The notes under the pieces were generated by a model. The model made no database searches. It was not told where the DNA came from and saw nothing but the letters and a program-made list of their open reading frames with translations. Positions 31,933-42,636 of a stretch of DNA of 64,000 bases are shown here, in pieces (the first letter of the stretch is position 1; every line of letters starts with the position of its first letter). The position numbers were made by a program, and so were the translations under genes. This stretch comes from Mangrovimicrobium sediminis (GTDB lineage Bacteria; Pseudomonadota; Gammaproteobacteria; Pseudomonadales; Halieaceae), in contig NZ_SRLE01000014.1 of assembly GCF_004745945.1 (NCBI RefSeq), forward strand, positions 124,001-188,000, read 5' to 3'.

Positions 31933-32466
31933 CTAGCGCTGGTACTTGCCCAGCGGCCAGTTCGCAGTGCGCGTCGCGGCCGGCATCAGCGGTTTCATCA
32001 GCGCCATCGTCCCCAGCATCATGCGCGCGCCGAAGGAGACGCGGCCGGTCTCGATATACGCCTTGAAGTTCTGCGTAATCCACTTGCCGCCGGAGGCCAT
32101 GGACTTCTCGGTCTGGGTGCCGGCCGGCACATTCTCGGTGATCAGCAGGAACTCGACGCCGCCCTCCACCTCGGTGAGGCGGTAGGTGACCTTGCAGGGC
32201 GCGTCGTCGTTGGTGGTGAACTTGAAGGTCTGGGTGTACAGGTGCGGCGGTTCGAACTCGAGCACCTCACCGACCACGAAGGCGTTCTTGCCATCCGCGG
32301 AAATCATGCGGTAGGGCGCGCCCGGAGCCAGGCCGGGGGTGTCGCACAGGGCGTTGTAGAAGAAGGGGCGCGGCGAGGTGGTGTTGACCAGTTCGGACCA
32401 CACCCGCTCGATGGGCGCGTCGATGACGACGCGGTAGACCTGCCTGGCGGCACTTTCAGCTTCCAT
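31933..32466 (-). CDS. SRPBCC/AHSA1-family protein
   Basis: A 177-aa protein of the START/Bet v1-like fold: 'YRVVIDAPIERVWSELV' at the N-terminus, then 'YRMISADGKNAFVVGEVLEFEPP' in the middle with the cavity-lining strands, and a C-terminal long helix. It overlaps the ArsR gene by 11 bases and is translated from the same transcript. ArsR-SRPBCC pairs are common; the SRPBCC protein probably binds a hydrophobic ligand, but the pair's signal is unknown. The last residues 'ANWPLGKYQR' follow a 'MKPLMPAA' stretch. Confidence 0.8.
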   Translation of the reverse strand: MEAESAARQVYRVVIDAPIERVWSELVNTTSPRPFFYNALCDTPGLAPGAPYRMISADGKNAFVVGEVLEFEPPHLYTQTFKFTTNDDAPCKVTYRLTEVEGGVEFLLITENVPAGTQTEKSMASGGKWITQNFKAYIETGRVSFGARMMLGTMALMKPLMPAATRTANWPLGKYQR

Positions 32467-32839
32467 CCCTCTCCCCCTTTTTGCGGCTTTTCGCCTGCGG
32501 TGACGGCGGCGCTGTCGCGCTCTCCGCCAGGTACTTGATACGGGTCAGCTGTCCGGCCCAGTAGGCGCTGTACTGCGTGGTCCAGCGTTCGTGGATCATC
32601 TGGATGGGCACCACATTGAAGTACAGCCTGCGGCTGCGCCCATCGGGTTCCGACACCACCAGCCCCGCGGCCTCGAGAATCGCCAGGTGCTTCATCACCG
32701 CCACCCGGCTGACGTCGAATTCGCTGGCCAGCGCCCCCACCGCGAGGCCCGGCCGGGCGGTGAGGATATCCAGCATGCGCCGGCGGCTGGCGTGGGCCAG
32801 GGCGTGGAACACCGCATCCATGTCGCGATCGTCTTGCAT
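32456..32839 (-). CDS. ArsR-family winged-helix regulator
   Basis: A 127-aa ArsR-type repressor: 'FHALAHASRRRMLDIL' then 'GALASEFDVSRVAVMKHLAILEA', the winged helix with its recognition helix, and 'GRSRRLYFNVVPIQMI', the wing. No cysteine cluster for metal sensing is seen, so it belongs to the non-metal group that pairs with SRPBCC genes. A perfect 7-4-7 palindrome lies 27 bases upstream and is the likely operator for self-repression. Its gene overlaps the SRPBCC gene. Confidence 0.9.
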   Translation of the reverse strand: MQDDRDMDAVFHALAHASRRRMLDILTARPGLAVGALASEFDVSRVAVMKHLAILEAAGLVVSEPDGRSRRLYFNVVPIQMIHERWTTQYSAYWAGQLTRIKYLAESATAPPSPQAKSRKKGERDGS

Positions 32840-32865
32840 CAGGTCAACGCGGCAAACAGCTAACG

Positions 32866-32883
32866 TGTAACCATAAGGTTACA
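32866..32883. promoter_or_regulatory. ArsR-type operator palindrome
   Basis: TGTAACC-ATAA-GGTTACA is a perfect 7-bp inverted repeat with a 4-base spacer, 27 bases upstream of the ArsR ATG and 17 bases downstream of the end of the GNAT gene. The AT-rich context fits a promoter. Confidence 0.7.
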
Positions 32884-32899
32884 TTAAAGTGGCGCGCTG

Positions 32900-33391
32900 T
32901 CAAGTGTCTACCGTCAGCTGCCAGTAGCCGACGTCCAGCCAGCGCCCCTGCTTGTTGCCCACCTCGGGAAAGTGGGCCACCTTGCGCATGCCCATCTTCT
33001 CGTGCAGGGCGACGCTCGCCGGGTTGGGCAGGGTGATGCCGCCGATCATCGCGTGCACGCCGAGCGCCCGCAGCTGGCCGAACAACTCGCTGTACAGGCG
33101 CGTGCCCCAACCGCCGCCGCCGCGCTCGGGATGCAGGTAGACCGAGACCTCCGCCGAGTGGCGATAGGCGGCACGGGCTTTCCAGCGGCTGGCATAGGCG
33201 TAGCCGATCAGTTCGCCCGCCGCCTCCGCGACCAGCCAGGGGTAGCCGGCCGCGGCCACATCGGCCATGCGCACGTTCATCTCGGTCGCATCCAGTTCCT
33301 CCTCCTCGAAGGTGGCGACCGAGTGCCGGATGTAGTGGTTGTAGATCGCCGCGATGGCCGCCGCGTCCTCCTCCTTCGCTGCCCGAATCAT
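32900..33391 (-). CDS. GNAT N-acetyltransferase (phosphinothricin-acetyltransferase-like)
   Basis: A 163-aa GNAT. 'MIRAAKEEDAAAIAAIYNHYI' at the N-terminus and 'TFEEEELD' are typical of the PAT/Bar subgroup. The acetyl-CoA loop is 'ERGGGGWGTRLY' (about residues 93-104) and 'MIGGITLPNPASVALHEKMG' follows. It should acetylate an amino group of an amino-acid-like toxin or metabolite with acetyl-CoA. Its ATG overlaps the stop of the transglutaminase-like gene by one base (TGATG), so it is translated from the MoxR-DUF58-TgpA transcript. The link of function is not obvious. Confidence 0.88.
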   Translation of the reverse strand: MIRAAKEEDAAAIAAIYNHYIRHSVATFEEEELDATEMNVRMADVAAAGYPWLVAEAAGELIGYAYASRWKARAAYRHSAEVSVYLHPERGGGGWGTRLYSELFGQLRALGVHAMIGGITLPNPASVALHEKMGMRKVAHFPEVGNKQGRWLDVGYWQLTVDT

Positions 33392-35382
33392 CAGTTCAAT
33401 CTCCTTACCGCCTGTTGCATTTCCCGCTGCAGCGCCGCCGCTTCCCGGGCCGGGTCATCGGCGTAGGCCAGCTGCTGGTAGCAGCGGGTGATCGACTCGA
33501 TGGACTGCGCCAGCCGCGGCACCGCCTGGGCGGCGCGCCGCGCATAGGACCCCGGCGCCTCGCCCGCCTCTCGCACCACGCCCATGCGCGCCAGCCGCGC
33601 GCAGAACTTCAGGTACAGGCGGTCGTGGGGCGCCAGCGCCGCCAGCGGGCGCCGCCACAGCAGCAATACCGCGGCGGGTAGCAGCGCCAGCGCCAGGGCG
33701 CCGAGGATCACCGCCGCGATACGCAGCGGGCTGACCTGCCCGAGCCAGTCCTGCAGCAGGTTCATCTGGCGCGTGCCGTCGAAGCTCACCACCCAGCTCT
33801 GCCAGCGGTAGGTGAGCGCGTCGTAGCGCAGGCGCACCTGGTTGATCCAGCGAATCCCGCGGTAGCGCAGCGGCGACAGTGGCTGGTCGGCGAGGAAGGT
33901 GCCCTCCGACGCCACCGCCTGCTCCAGGCCGAACTCGACGCGCGCCGGCGACACCGCGGAGGTGGGGTCGACCCGCACCCAGCCGCGCCCGGCCATCCAC
34001 ACCTCGGCCCAGGCGTGGGCGTCGAACTGGTGGACGATCACCGTGCGGTTGACCGGGTTGATCTCCCCGCCCTGGTAACCGGCGACGACCCGCGCGGGGA
34101 CTCCGGCGGCGCGCATCAGCACCACGAAGGCCGAGGCGTAGTGCTCGCAAAAGCCGCGCCGGGTGCCGAACAGGAAAGCGTCGACCGCGTCCTGTGCCGG
34201 AAGAGTGGGCGGTTCCAGGGTGTAGAAAAACGACTGTTCGCTGAACAGGGCCAGGGCGCGATCGACGATCGCCTGGCTGTCGTCGCTACCCGCGGCGAGT
34301 TCCTGTCCCAGTGCCAGCGTGCGCGGGTTGCGCCCCTGCGGCAGGGCCAGTTCCGTCCGCTGCCGCCAGGGCGAGAGTTCGGTTTCCAGCTCGGCCGCTG
34401 GCCAGGACTCCACCGTGTAGCGGAAGTCATCCTCGATAACCACCGGCCGGAACAGGCGGTAGTCCGCGGCATTCATGATGCCGGTGTCGGCACTGCGCGC
34501 GTAGCGCAGGGCATAGAGCCAGCGCTGCTGCGTGGGTGCCATGATGACCGAGTAGCGCAGGGGCGCTTCGGTCACTTCCGGCAACGGCGGCCGCCGCTGG
34601 TCCGCGGGCACGTCGTAGTAGTCCAGCGTACTCCAGGTGCCCGCCTCCAGGCGGCTCATCACCAGGCCGCGCCAGTAGAGTTGGGAGCGCGGCGGGATCT
34701 CGCCCTCGAAGGCCACACGGAAGGCGACCTCCCCCGAGCGCGACAGCCGCGAGACATCGCCCGGGCGCATGAAATCGCTCATACCAGTGACCGCAGACTG
34801 GCTTTTCAGCGGCACGGTCCACAGCGGGCCGACGCGCGGGAAGATAAAAAACAGCACGACCATCAGCGGCGCCGACTGCAGCACCATGGCCGTCGCCGAG
34901 CGCAGCGGGCGCAGGCTGAAGCGCTCGTCACCGGGGCGGTGCAGGGCGACCAGCGCAGTGGTGACCAGGATCACGTTGCACAGGCACAGCAGCACAATCA
35001 ACAGGTCCTGGCTGAACAGGAATTCGGTGAGCACCACGAAATAGCCGAGGAACAGCAGCACGTAAGCGTCCTTGCGCCGCGCCACTTCCAGCACCTTCAG
35101 CGCGAAGGCGACCAGCAACAGCGCGACCATCGGCTCCAGGCCGATCAGGTTGCGAAACGACAGCAGTATGCCGCCAACCCCGGCCAGGATCAGCGCGAGC
35201 TTGACCGGCCAGCGCGGGAACGACCATGAGCCGCGGTAGACCATGATGCGCCACAGCGCGGCGCACAGGCTCACGGCCACTACCCAGATCGGAACCCGCG
35301 GCAGGTGCGGCGCCAGCAGGGTGAACTGTGCGGCAATCATCCACACCAGGGCATTGCGCGGAATCTGCTCGGCCTGCTTCAT
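33391..35382 (-). CDS. tgpA: transglutaminase-like membrane protein (TgpA/DUF3488 family)
   Basis: 663 aa. The first 200 residues hold about five or six membrane helices, followed by a periplasmic domain with a transglutaminase core: Cys in 'GFCEHYASAFVVLMRAAGV', His in 'FDAHAWAEVW' and Asp in 'VRVDPTSA', the Cys-His-Asp triad. One more membrane helix ('IAAVILGALALALLPAAVLLLW') and a DUF4129-like C-terminus follow. The ATG at 35382 is used; an earlier frame extension overlaps the DUF58 gene. The order MoxR-DUF58-TgpA is the same as in Pseudomonas, where TgpA is needed for growth. The natural substrate is unknown. Confidence 0.88.
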   Translation of the reverse strand: MKQAEQIPRNALVWMIAAQFTLLAPHLPRVPIWVVAVSLCAALWRIMVYRGSWSFPRWPVKLALILAGVGGILLSFRNLIGLEPMVALLLVAFALKVLEVARRKDAYVLLFLGYFVVLTEFLFSQDLLIVLLCLCNVILVTTALVALHRPGDERFSLRPLRSATAMVLQSAPLMVVLFFIFPRVGPLWTVPLKSQSAVTGMSDFMRPGDVSRLSRSGEVAFRVAFEGEIPPRSQLYWRGLVMSRLEAGTWSTLDYYDVPADQRRPPLPEVTEAPLRYSVIMAPTQQRWLYALRYARSADTGIMNAADYRLFRPVVIEDDFRYTVESWPAAELETELSPWRQRTELALPQGRNPRTLALGQELAAGSDDSQAIVDRALALFSEQSFFYTLEPPTLPAQDAVDAFLFGTRRGFCEHYASAFVVLMRAAGVPARVVAGYQGGEINPVNRTVIVHQFDAHAWAEVWMAGRGWVRVDPTSAVSPARVEFGLEQAVASEGTFLADQPLSPLRYRGIRWINQVRLRYDALTYRWQSWVVSFDGTRQMNLLQDWLGQVSPLRIAAVILGALALALLPAAVLLLWRRPLAALAPHDRLYLKFCARLARMGVVREAGEAPGSYARRAAQAVPRLAQSIESITRCYQQLAYADDPAREAAALQREMQQAVRRLN

Positions 35383-35392
35383 CGGCTCGCCC

Positions 35393-36388
35393 TCATGCGG
35401 GGGAACCCCGGCCATACAGGGCCAGCGCACGCAACACGCGGTCGCGGTGCAACTCGCCGCGCCCCGGCGCGATACTCACCCCGGGCAGGCGCAGACCGTA
35501 ATCCTCCCCGACACGCTCCATCTCCAGCGCCCAGTAGCACAGGTGCGACAGGCGCTGCTCGGTGCCCAGCCCGGCGAACATCTCCCAGTCCAGCCAGGCG
35601 CTGCGCTCGGTGTGGGTGACGTACTGGGCCACCTGCAGGGTGCGCCCGCGGGCCAGCCCCTTCCAGTAGATCTGGCGCAGGGAATCGCTCTGCTGGTAGT
35701 CGCGAAAGCCGTAGAAGTCATCGTTGCCCGGCTGCGGCAGGGAACTGCCCTCGTGGTCGGCGCTGGCGACGCCGGGCGGCGCCGCGCTGGCCAGCGGCTG
35801 CGGGTAGACCAGCGCCGGCAGGTCCAGGTCTACCAGGCTCCAGCAGCGCAGCAGGCCGAGCGGGTACCAGGATTCCACCACCAGCCGGCCAGGCTTGTAC
35901 CAGCCGCGCTCGCGGCCGACCGGTGCGTGCAGCGCCAGCCGCACGCGGTCCTCGCCCAGCAGGCTGACCTGCACCACGGAACTGTCCGGCCAGTGCAGCG
36001 ACAGGCCGACGTGCTCGCGCCGGCGACCGCGCTCCACCAGCAGTTCGAACTCGGTGTGCTGGCCGGGAAACGCCGGGCGCGCGTGCACCGCGTGAATGGT
36101 GAGCCCGGCGAGATTGCCGTAAGTGTGCAGGGTGGCGACCACGAACAGCGTGGCGAGCAGGAAGGTGAGCGCGTAACTCAGGTTGTTCTGGAAGTTGATC
36201 GCTGCCAGCAGCATGACGCACAGGCAGACGGCAAAGAATACGCCGGTGCGGCTGGGCAGGATGAAGATGCGCCGCTGGTTGAGGGTGATGCTGCGCGCCG
36301 GGGGAATGCGCTGCTCCAGCCACTGGGCGAAGCGCCGGCGCAGGGACTGGCGCAGTCCGAAGATACCGCTACCGCCCGCCCCCGCCAC
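35393..36388 (-). CDS. DUF58-domain protein
   Basis: 331 aa with a GTG start. Two membrane helices lie near the N-terminus ('VFFAVCLCVMLLAAINF', 'YALTFLLATLFVVATL'), then a periplasm- or cytosol-facing beta-domain and a DUF58 segment ('DDFYGFRDYQQSDSLRQIYWKGLARG'), the signature of this family. These proteins work with MoxR ATPases, probably as a target or adaptor in protein-complex maturation. It lies 18 bases after the MoxR gene and 10 before the transglutaminase gene, clearly one operon. Confidence 0.88.
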   Translation of the reverse strand: MAGAGGSGIFGLRQSLRRRFAQWLEQRIPPARSITLNQRRIFILPSRTGVFFAVCLCVMLLAAINFQNNLSYALTFLLATLFVVATLHTYGNLAGLTIHAVHARPAFPGQHTEFELLVERGRRREHVGLSLHWPDSSVVQVSLLGEDRVRLALHAPVGRERGWYKPGRLVVESWYPLGLLRCWSLVDLDLPALVYPQPLASAAPPGVASADHEGSSLPQPGNDDFYGFRDYQQSDSLRQIYWKGLARGRTLQVAQYVTHTERSAWLDWEMFAGLGTEQRLSHLCYWALEMERVGEDYGLRLPGVSIAPGRGELHRDRVLRALALYGRGSPA

Positions 36389-36406
36389 TCGCGCCGCGTC
36401 CCGCGC

Positions 36407-37336
36407 TCAGGGCCGGATCACGTCGACGTTGCGTTGCAGCAGCGCCACCAGGGCCGCGCCGTCGCCGGCGTAGTCGCCGCTCGGTACCAGGCGGTGCGCC
36501 GCCACCGCCGGCAGTACCGCCTGCAGGTCTTCCGGGATGACGTGGTTGCGGTTGTGCATCACCGCCCAGGTCTGCGCGCTGCCGAGCAATGCCAGGGCGC
36601 CGCGCGGCGACAACCCGACCTCGAACTCGGGACTCTCGCGGGTGTAGGCGACCAGCCGCTGCAGGTAGTCGAGCAGGTTGTCCGAGGACTGCACCTCGCG
36701 CACCGCCTCGCGTATCGCCGCCAGTTGCGCAGTGCTGATCACCTGCTGCAGGCCCTCGCGGGCATTGCCCGGCGCCTGGCGCCGCTGGAACATGGCGCGC
36801 TCGGCGCGCGGGTCCGGGTAGCCCAGGTGCAGGCGCATGAGGAAGCGGTCCAGTTGCGACTCGGGCAGTGGATAGGTGCCGGACTGGTGCACCGGGTTCT
36901 GCGTGGCGATGACAAAAAACGGGTCGGGCAGCGCGCGGGTCTCGCCATCCACCGTCACCTGTCCCTCGGCCATCGCCTCGAGCAGCGCGCTCTGGGTGCG
37001 CGGCGTGGTGCGGTTGATCTCGTCGGCGAGCAGCAACTGGGTGAACACCGGGCCGGGACGGAAACTGAAGCTGGCGTCGTTGGCGTTATACACGGAGACA
37101 CCGAGGATATCCGCCGGCAGCAGGTCCGAGGTGAACTGCACGCGCTTCCAGGACAGGCCGAGCACGTCGGCCAGGGCGTGGCACAGGGTGGTCTTGCCCA
37201 TGCCGGGCAGGTCCTCGATCAGCAGGTGGCCGCGCGAGAACAAACAGCACAGGGCGAGACGCACCTGGGGTTCCTTGCCGAGCAGGACCTTGCCCACCTC
37301 GGCGACCGCGGAATCGATCAGCTCCTGTAACTGCAT
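36407..37336 (-). CDS. MoxR-family AAA+ ATPase
   Basis: A 309-aa AAA+ ATPase: Walker A 'DLPGMGKTTLCHAL' (about residues 38-51), Walker B 'LLADEINRTTPRTQSALLEAM', sensor 1 'ATQNP', and the family's 'GTYPLPESQLDRFLMRL'. MoxR ATPases act as chaperones for assembly of complexes and usually stand next to DUF58 and von Willebrand-type or transglutaminase genes, as here. The first gene of the operon that runs through 32900. The metZ gene ends 18 bases upstream, so read-through from it is possible. Confidence 0.93.
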   Translation of the reverse strand: MQLQELIDSAVAEVGKVLLGKEPQVRLALCCLFSRGHLLIEDLPGMGKTTLCHALADVLGLSWKRVQFTSDLLPADILGVSVYNANDASFSFRPGPVFTQLLLADEINRTTPRTQSALLEAMAEGQVTVDGETRALPDPFFVIATQNPVHQSGTYPLPESQLDRFLMRLHLGYPDPRAERAMFQRRQAPGNAREGLQQVISTAQLAAIREAVREVQSSDNLLDYLQRLVAYTRESPEFEVGLSPRGALALLGSAQTWAVMHNRNHVIPEDLQAVLPAVAAHRLVPSGDYAGDGAALVALLQRNVDVIRP

Positions 37337-37354
37337 GCTAGCGTCCCGTCACCC

Positions 37355-38554
37355 TCAAGCGATTGCGTCGAACCCCCGTTGCAGGTCGGCCTTGAGGTCG
37401 TCGAGAGCCTCGAGGCCGACGGACAGGCGTACCAGGCCGGGGCGGATGCCCGCCGCCTCGCGCTGCTCATCGCTCAGGCGGCCATGGGTGGTGGTGGCCG
37501 GGTGCACGATGGTCGACTTGGTGTCGCCGAGGTTGGCGGTGAGCGAGAAGATGCGCGTGGCGTCGATGAAGCGCCAGGCCTCGTCCTGCCCGCCCGCGAC
37601 CTCGAAGGACAGCACCCCGCCGAAGGCGCGCTGCTGGCGCGCGGCCAGCGCGTGCCCCGGGTGCGTGGGCAGACCCGCGTAGTTCACGCGCACCACCGCG
37701 TCGCGAGCCTGCAGCCAGTGCGCCAGGTCCAGCGCCGCGGCGCTGTGGGCCTCCATACGCAGGCGCAAGGTTTCCAGGCCCTTGAGGAACACCCAGGCGT
37801 TGAACGGACTCATGGTCGGGCCGCAGGTGCGCAGGAAGGTCACCACCTCGGTCATGTGTTCTTCGCTGCCGATCACGGCACCGCCCACGCAGCGGCCCTG
37901 GCCGTCCAGGAACTTGGTCGCCGAGTGCACGACGATGTCCGCGCCCAGGGCCAGCGGGGTTTGCAGCGCCGGAGTACAAAAACAGTTGTCCACCACCAGC
38001 AGCGCGCCGCCTGCATGAGCCAGCGCAGCCATGGCGGCGATGTCCGCCACCTCGCACAGCGGGTTGCTCGGGGTTTCCAGGAACAGCATGGCGGTGTTCG
38101 GGCGCATCGCCGCCTGCCAGGCCGCGATATCCAGCAGCGGCACGCTGGTCACCTCGACACCGAATTTCGCCATGTACTTGCCGAACAGGTTGGTGGTGGT
38201 GCCGAACACGTCGCGCGAGCAGATCACGTGGTCGCCGGCCTTGAGCAGGGCCATGGCGGTGGACAGGATCGCCGACATGCCGGAGGCGGTGCCGACCCCG
38301 GCCTCGCCGCCCTCGAGCGCGGCGATGCGCTGCTCGAAGCTGCGTACGGTCGGGTTGGTGTAGCGCGAATAGACGTTGCCCGGCTGCTCGCCGGCAAAGC
38401 GCGCGGCCGCCTCCGCCGCGCTGGGGAAGACGTAGCTGGAGGTGGCGAAGATCGGCTCGGCGTGCTCACCCTCGTGGGTGCGCTCGATACCGGCGCGAAT
38501 AGCCAGCGTGTCGAGCTGCGCGCCCGCCAGCGGGTCGTCGGGAGAATCGGTCAT
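37355..38554 (-). CDS. metZ: O-succinylhomoserine sulfhydrylase
   Basis: A 399-aa PLP enzyme of the Cys/Met-metabolism family, which makes homocysteine from O-succinylhomoserine and sulfide. The PLP lysine is in 'HSATKFLDGQGRCVGG', the variant typical of MetZ, and 'SRYTNPTVRSFEQRIAALEGG' is a family signature. The start ATG at 38554 is well placed: residues before it would be the antisense of purF coding. It lies 20 bases after purF, an order conserved in Pseudomonas and relatives. Confidence 0.93.
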   Translation of the reverse strand: MTDSPDDPLAGAQLDTLAIRAGIERTHEGEHAEPIFATSSYVFPSAAEAAARFAGEQPGNVYSRYTNPTVRSFEQRIAALEGGEAGVGTASGMSAILSTAMALLKAGDHVICSRDVFGTTTNLFGKYMAKFGVEVTSVPLLDIAAWQAAMRPNTAMLFLETPSNPLCEVADIAAMAALAHAGGALLVVDNCFCTPALQTPLALGADIVVHSATKFLDGQGRCVGGAVIGSEEHMTEVVTFLRTCGPTMSPFNAWVFLKGLETLRLRMEAHSAAALDLAHWLQARDAVVRVNYAGLPTHPGHALAARQQRAFGGVLSFEVAGGQDEAWRFIDATRIFSLTANLGDTKSTIVHPATTTHGRLSDEQREAAGIRPGLVRLSVGLEALDDLKADLQRGFDAIA

Positions 38555-38574
38555 CGCTTCAGTTCGTGCAGGGC

Positions 38575-40098
<1,524 letters not shown>

Positions 40099-40117
40099 CG
40101 GGCTTTCACCTCGGTTT

Positions 40118-40630
40118 TCAAGTCACTATCGGTGCGCCGGGGGGCGCGTTGGCGAATACCGCCTGCACCCAGTCCACCAGCAGCACAATCTGTGGCATCA
40201 GCACGGATTGATGCACCACCTGCTGGTACTGCGCCGGGGCCAGCTGCTGCGCCACCCAGGCCAGCGCAAGAATGATGATGACGCCGCGGGCGAGGCCGAA
40301 TACCGTGCCCAGCAGTCGATCCAGCACGCTCAGCCCGGCCAGCCGCACCAGCCCGGCCGCCAGCCGCACGATCACGGTGAACACCACCAGCGTGGCCACG
40401 AACAGCAGGGCGTAGGCCACCACGTAGCGCCCCGTGGGGTTGCCGATGGCCTCGGCCAGCGCCAGTGCGAGACGATCCACGAAGGCGTGTGCCACCACGA
40501 AGGCGGCCACCCAACCCAGCAGCGACAGCGCCTCGCGCACGAAGCCGCGCCACAGGCTGAGCAAGGTGGAAATGCCCAGCACCACCAGGATCACCCAGTC
40601 GAGGGCGGTCAGGGCAGCCGGATCAAACAT
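40118..40630 (-). CDS. cvpA: CvpA-family membrane protein
   Basis: 170 aa with four predicted membrane helices, including '[20 protein letters not shown]' and '[17 protein letters not shown]'. CvpA is needed for colicin V production in E. coli and more generally for resistance to bile-type or envelope stress; its molecular activity is unknown. It always precedes purF in this gene group, here by 19 bases. Confidence 0.92.
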   Translation of the reverse strand: MFDPAALTALDWVILVVLGISTLLSLWRGFVREALSLLGWVAAFVVAHAFVDRLALALAEAIGNPTGRYVVAYALLFVATLVVFTVIVRLAAGLVRLAGLSVLDRLLGTVFGLARGVIIILALAWVAQQLAPAQYQQVVHQSVLMPQIVLLVDWVQAVFANAPPGAPIVT

Positions 40631-40715
40631 GCTCGCCAGTCATTGGGGCGCATTCTAACAAACGCGGGCGGCCGCGGAAAAAACTCTTTCGGGAAAAGAT
40701 CACGACTGCGGAGGC

Positions 40716-41351
40716 TCAAGGATAATACCTGACGACCAGCGACTTGACGCCGAACTCGCTGTCGATGCCACCGCGGATGGCCTCCAGGCGGGATTTCTCC
40801 ACCTTGGGCCCGATACACACCCGGTACAGGGCCTTGCCGCCGCTGAACACCTTCTTCACGTAGGCTTTGTGGCCGAGCTCGACCAGTTGCGCGCGCAGCG
40901 CATCGGCGCGCTGGGCCTCGCTCACCGAGGCGACCTGCAGCACCCAGGCGATGGGGATGTCCTGCTCGTCCAGGGCGGTCGGCTGCGGCGGCTCGGTGCG
41001 TGTGCTGCCCGGTTCGGGCAGGGCGGCGACCGCGGGAGACGGAGGCTCCTCCTCTACCTCTGCGGAGCTTGCCGGAGTGTCGGCGGGACTGTTGGCATCC
41101 GGCAGGGCGTCCACCGGCATGGCGTCACCGAGGGCGGCGCGCTGGGCCTCGTCGTGGGGCGCAGCGACGCGCAGGCCGGCGCGGTCCGGCGGCGGTACGG
41201 GAGCGGTATCGATGGCCGGGGGCGGCGGTGCCTCGCGCACCGCGCTACCGCTGGGGGCGCCCGGCTCGACGAAGATGATAGGCCAGAACACCACGCCCAG
41301 GGCGAGCAGGATCAGGGCTCCGACCAGGCGCTGCTTGAGTACGTTATTCAT
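40716..41351 (-). CDS. dedD: SPOR-domain membrane protein, DedD-like
   Basis: 211 aa: one membrane helix near the N-terminus ('VGALILLALGVVFWPIIF'), a Pro- and Ala-rich periplasmic linker (about 35-130), and a C-terminal SPOR domain ('WVLQVASVSEAQRADALRAQL', 'LYRVCIGPKVEKSRLEAI'). SPOR domains bind denuded peptidoglycan at the septum, so a cell-division role is expected. It overlaps folC by 8 bases, as in other gammaproteobacteria. Confidence 0.88.
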   Translation of the reverse strand: MNNVLKQRLVGALILLALGVVFWPIIFVEPGAPSGSAVREAPPPPAIDTAPVPPPDRAGLRVAAPHDEAQRAALGDAMPVDALPDANSPADTPASSAEVEEEPPSPAVAALPEPGSTRTEPPQPTALDEQDIPIAWVLQVASVSEAQRADALRAQLVELGHKAYVKKVFSGGKALYRVCIGPKVEKSRLEAIRGGIDSEFGVKSLVVRYYP

Positions 41352-42636
41352 CCCTCGCCATGTCCCCCAGGTCTCGTTCCAGTGCCGGCAGCACGCCCGC
41401 CAGGGTATAGAAGGAGCCGAACACCACGGCCTGGTCGCGCGGCGTCAGCAGCTCGAGGCAGCGCGCCGCGGCGGCGGGCAGGTCGGCGCACAGCTCGTGC
41501 TCGCCCTGGCCCTGCCCCAGCAGGCTGGCGGCCTCCCGGGCGGGCATGGCCCGCGGGTTGTCCGGCTGGTCGGGAAACAACCAGTAATCGAAGCGCCCGG
41601 CGCACAGGCTGAGCATCTCGCCGACGGCCTTGTCGTGCATCGCGGAAAATATAGCAATCCGCCGGCCGTCACAATGACCGGCGTCGAGTTTTTCCACCAG
41701 CCGCGCCACCGCCGCCGGGTTGTGGGCGACGTCCAGCAGGAAGTCGTAGCCGCCCAGCTGCAACCTCTCGCGACGCCCGCGCAGTGGCGCGGCGGCAATC
41801 GCCCGGGCCAGTGCCGCGTCGTCGAAGTCTGCACCCAGGGCCAACGCGGCCTGGGCCGCCGCGGCGACATTCGCCGGCAACAGGGCGCCCACTGCGGCGC
41901 GCAGCAGGACCGGCGCCCCGCCCGCGCACGGCATCAGTTCGAATGCCGTGGCTGCGTGGCTGTCGGCGCAGCCGAAATCCGCCCCCAGCTGGTACACCGG
42001 CTCGGCGCCGATGCGCTCTACGGCCGCCAGCAGCGATGCCGGCGGCTGCGGGTCGGCGATGATCGCCGTCTTTCCGGGGCGCAGGATACCGGCCTTCTCC
42101 ACCGCGATAAGCTCTCGGGTGTGCCCCAGCCACTGCTGGTGGTCGAGGTCGATACTGGTGATCACCGCGACGTCGGCGTCGACGATATTGGCGGCATCCA
42201 GGCGTCCGCCCAGGCCCACTTCGAGCACGATGACATCCGCGCCCAGTTCGCGGAACACCCACAGTGCAGCGAGCAGGGCGAACTCGAAATAGGTGAGCGT
42301 GGTCTCGCCACGCGCGGCATCGATGGCCTCGAAGGCGGCGATGATGGACGCGTCGTCGACCTCACCGCGGGCCAGGCGAATGCGCTCGTTGAAGCGCAGC
42401 AGGTGCGGGGACGTGAACGACCCCGGCCGGCGGCCGCACTCGGTAAGCAGGGATTCCAGCACCGCGACGGTGGTGCCCTTGCCGTTGGTGCCGGCTACGG
42501 TCACCACCGGTACCGTCACCGGCAGCAGGCCCATCGCCCGCGCCACGGCGCCGACCCGGGCCAGGCCCAGGTCCATGGGGTCAGGGTGGAGGGTCTCCAG
42601 GTATTGCAGCCACCGCGCGAGTGGGGTGTTACTCAT
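41344..42636 (-). CDS. folC: bifunctional folylpolyglutamate/dihydrofolate synthase
   Basis: 430 aa, normal length. Mur-ligase-like ATP-binding loop '[15 protein letters not shown]', '[13 protein letters not shown]' and '[12 protein letters not shown]' are family signatures, and 'DVAHNP' lies in the C-terminal domain. It adds glutamate to folates, and makes dihydrofolate from dihydropteroate. It overlaps accD by 8 bases upstream and dedD by 8 bases downstream. Confidence 0.95.
   Translation of the reverse strand: MSNTPLARWLQYLETLHPDPMDLGLARVGAVARAMGLLPVTVPVVTVAGTNGKGTTVAVLESLLTECGRRPGSFTSPHLLRFNERIRLARGEVDDASIIAAFEAIDAARGETTLTYFEFALLAALWVFRELGADVIVLEVGLGGRLDAANIVDADVAVITSIDLDHQQWLGHTRELIAVEKAGILRPGKTAIIADPQPPASLLAAVERIGAEPVYQLGADFGCADSHAATAFELMPCAGGAPVLLRAAVGALLPANVAAAAQAALALGADFDDAALARAIAAAPLRGRRERLQLGGYDFLLDVAHNPAAVARLVEKLDAGHCDGRRIAIFSAMHDKAVGEMLSLCAGRFDYWLFPDQPDNPRAMPAREAASLLGQGQGEHELCADLPAAAARCLELLTPRDQAVVFGSFYTLAGVLPALERDLGDMARDE

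Noticed and set aside
35243-37330. Plus-strand frame across the TgpA, DUF58 and MoxR genes
   Set aside because: It is antisense to three genes in a conserved operon and has the low-complexity Gln/His/Arg pattern of shadow frames.
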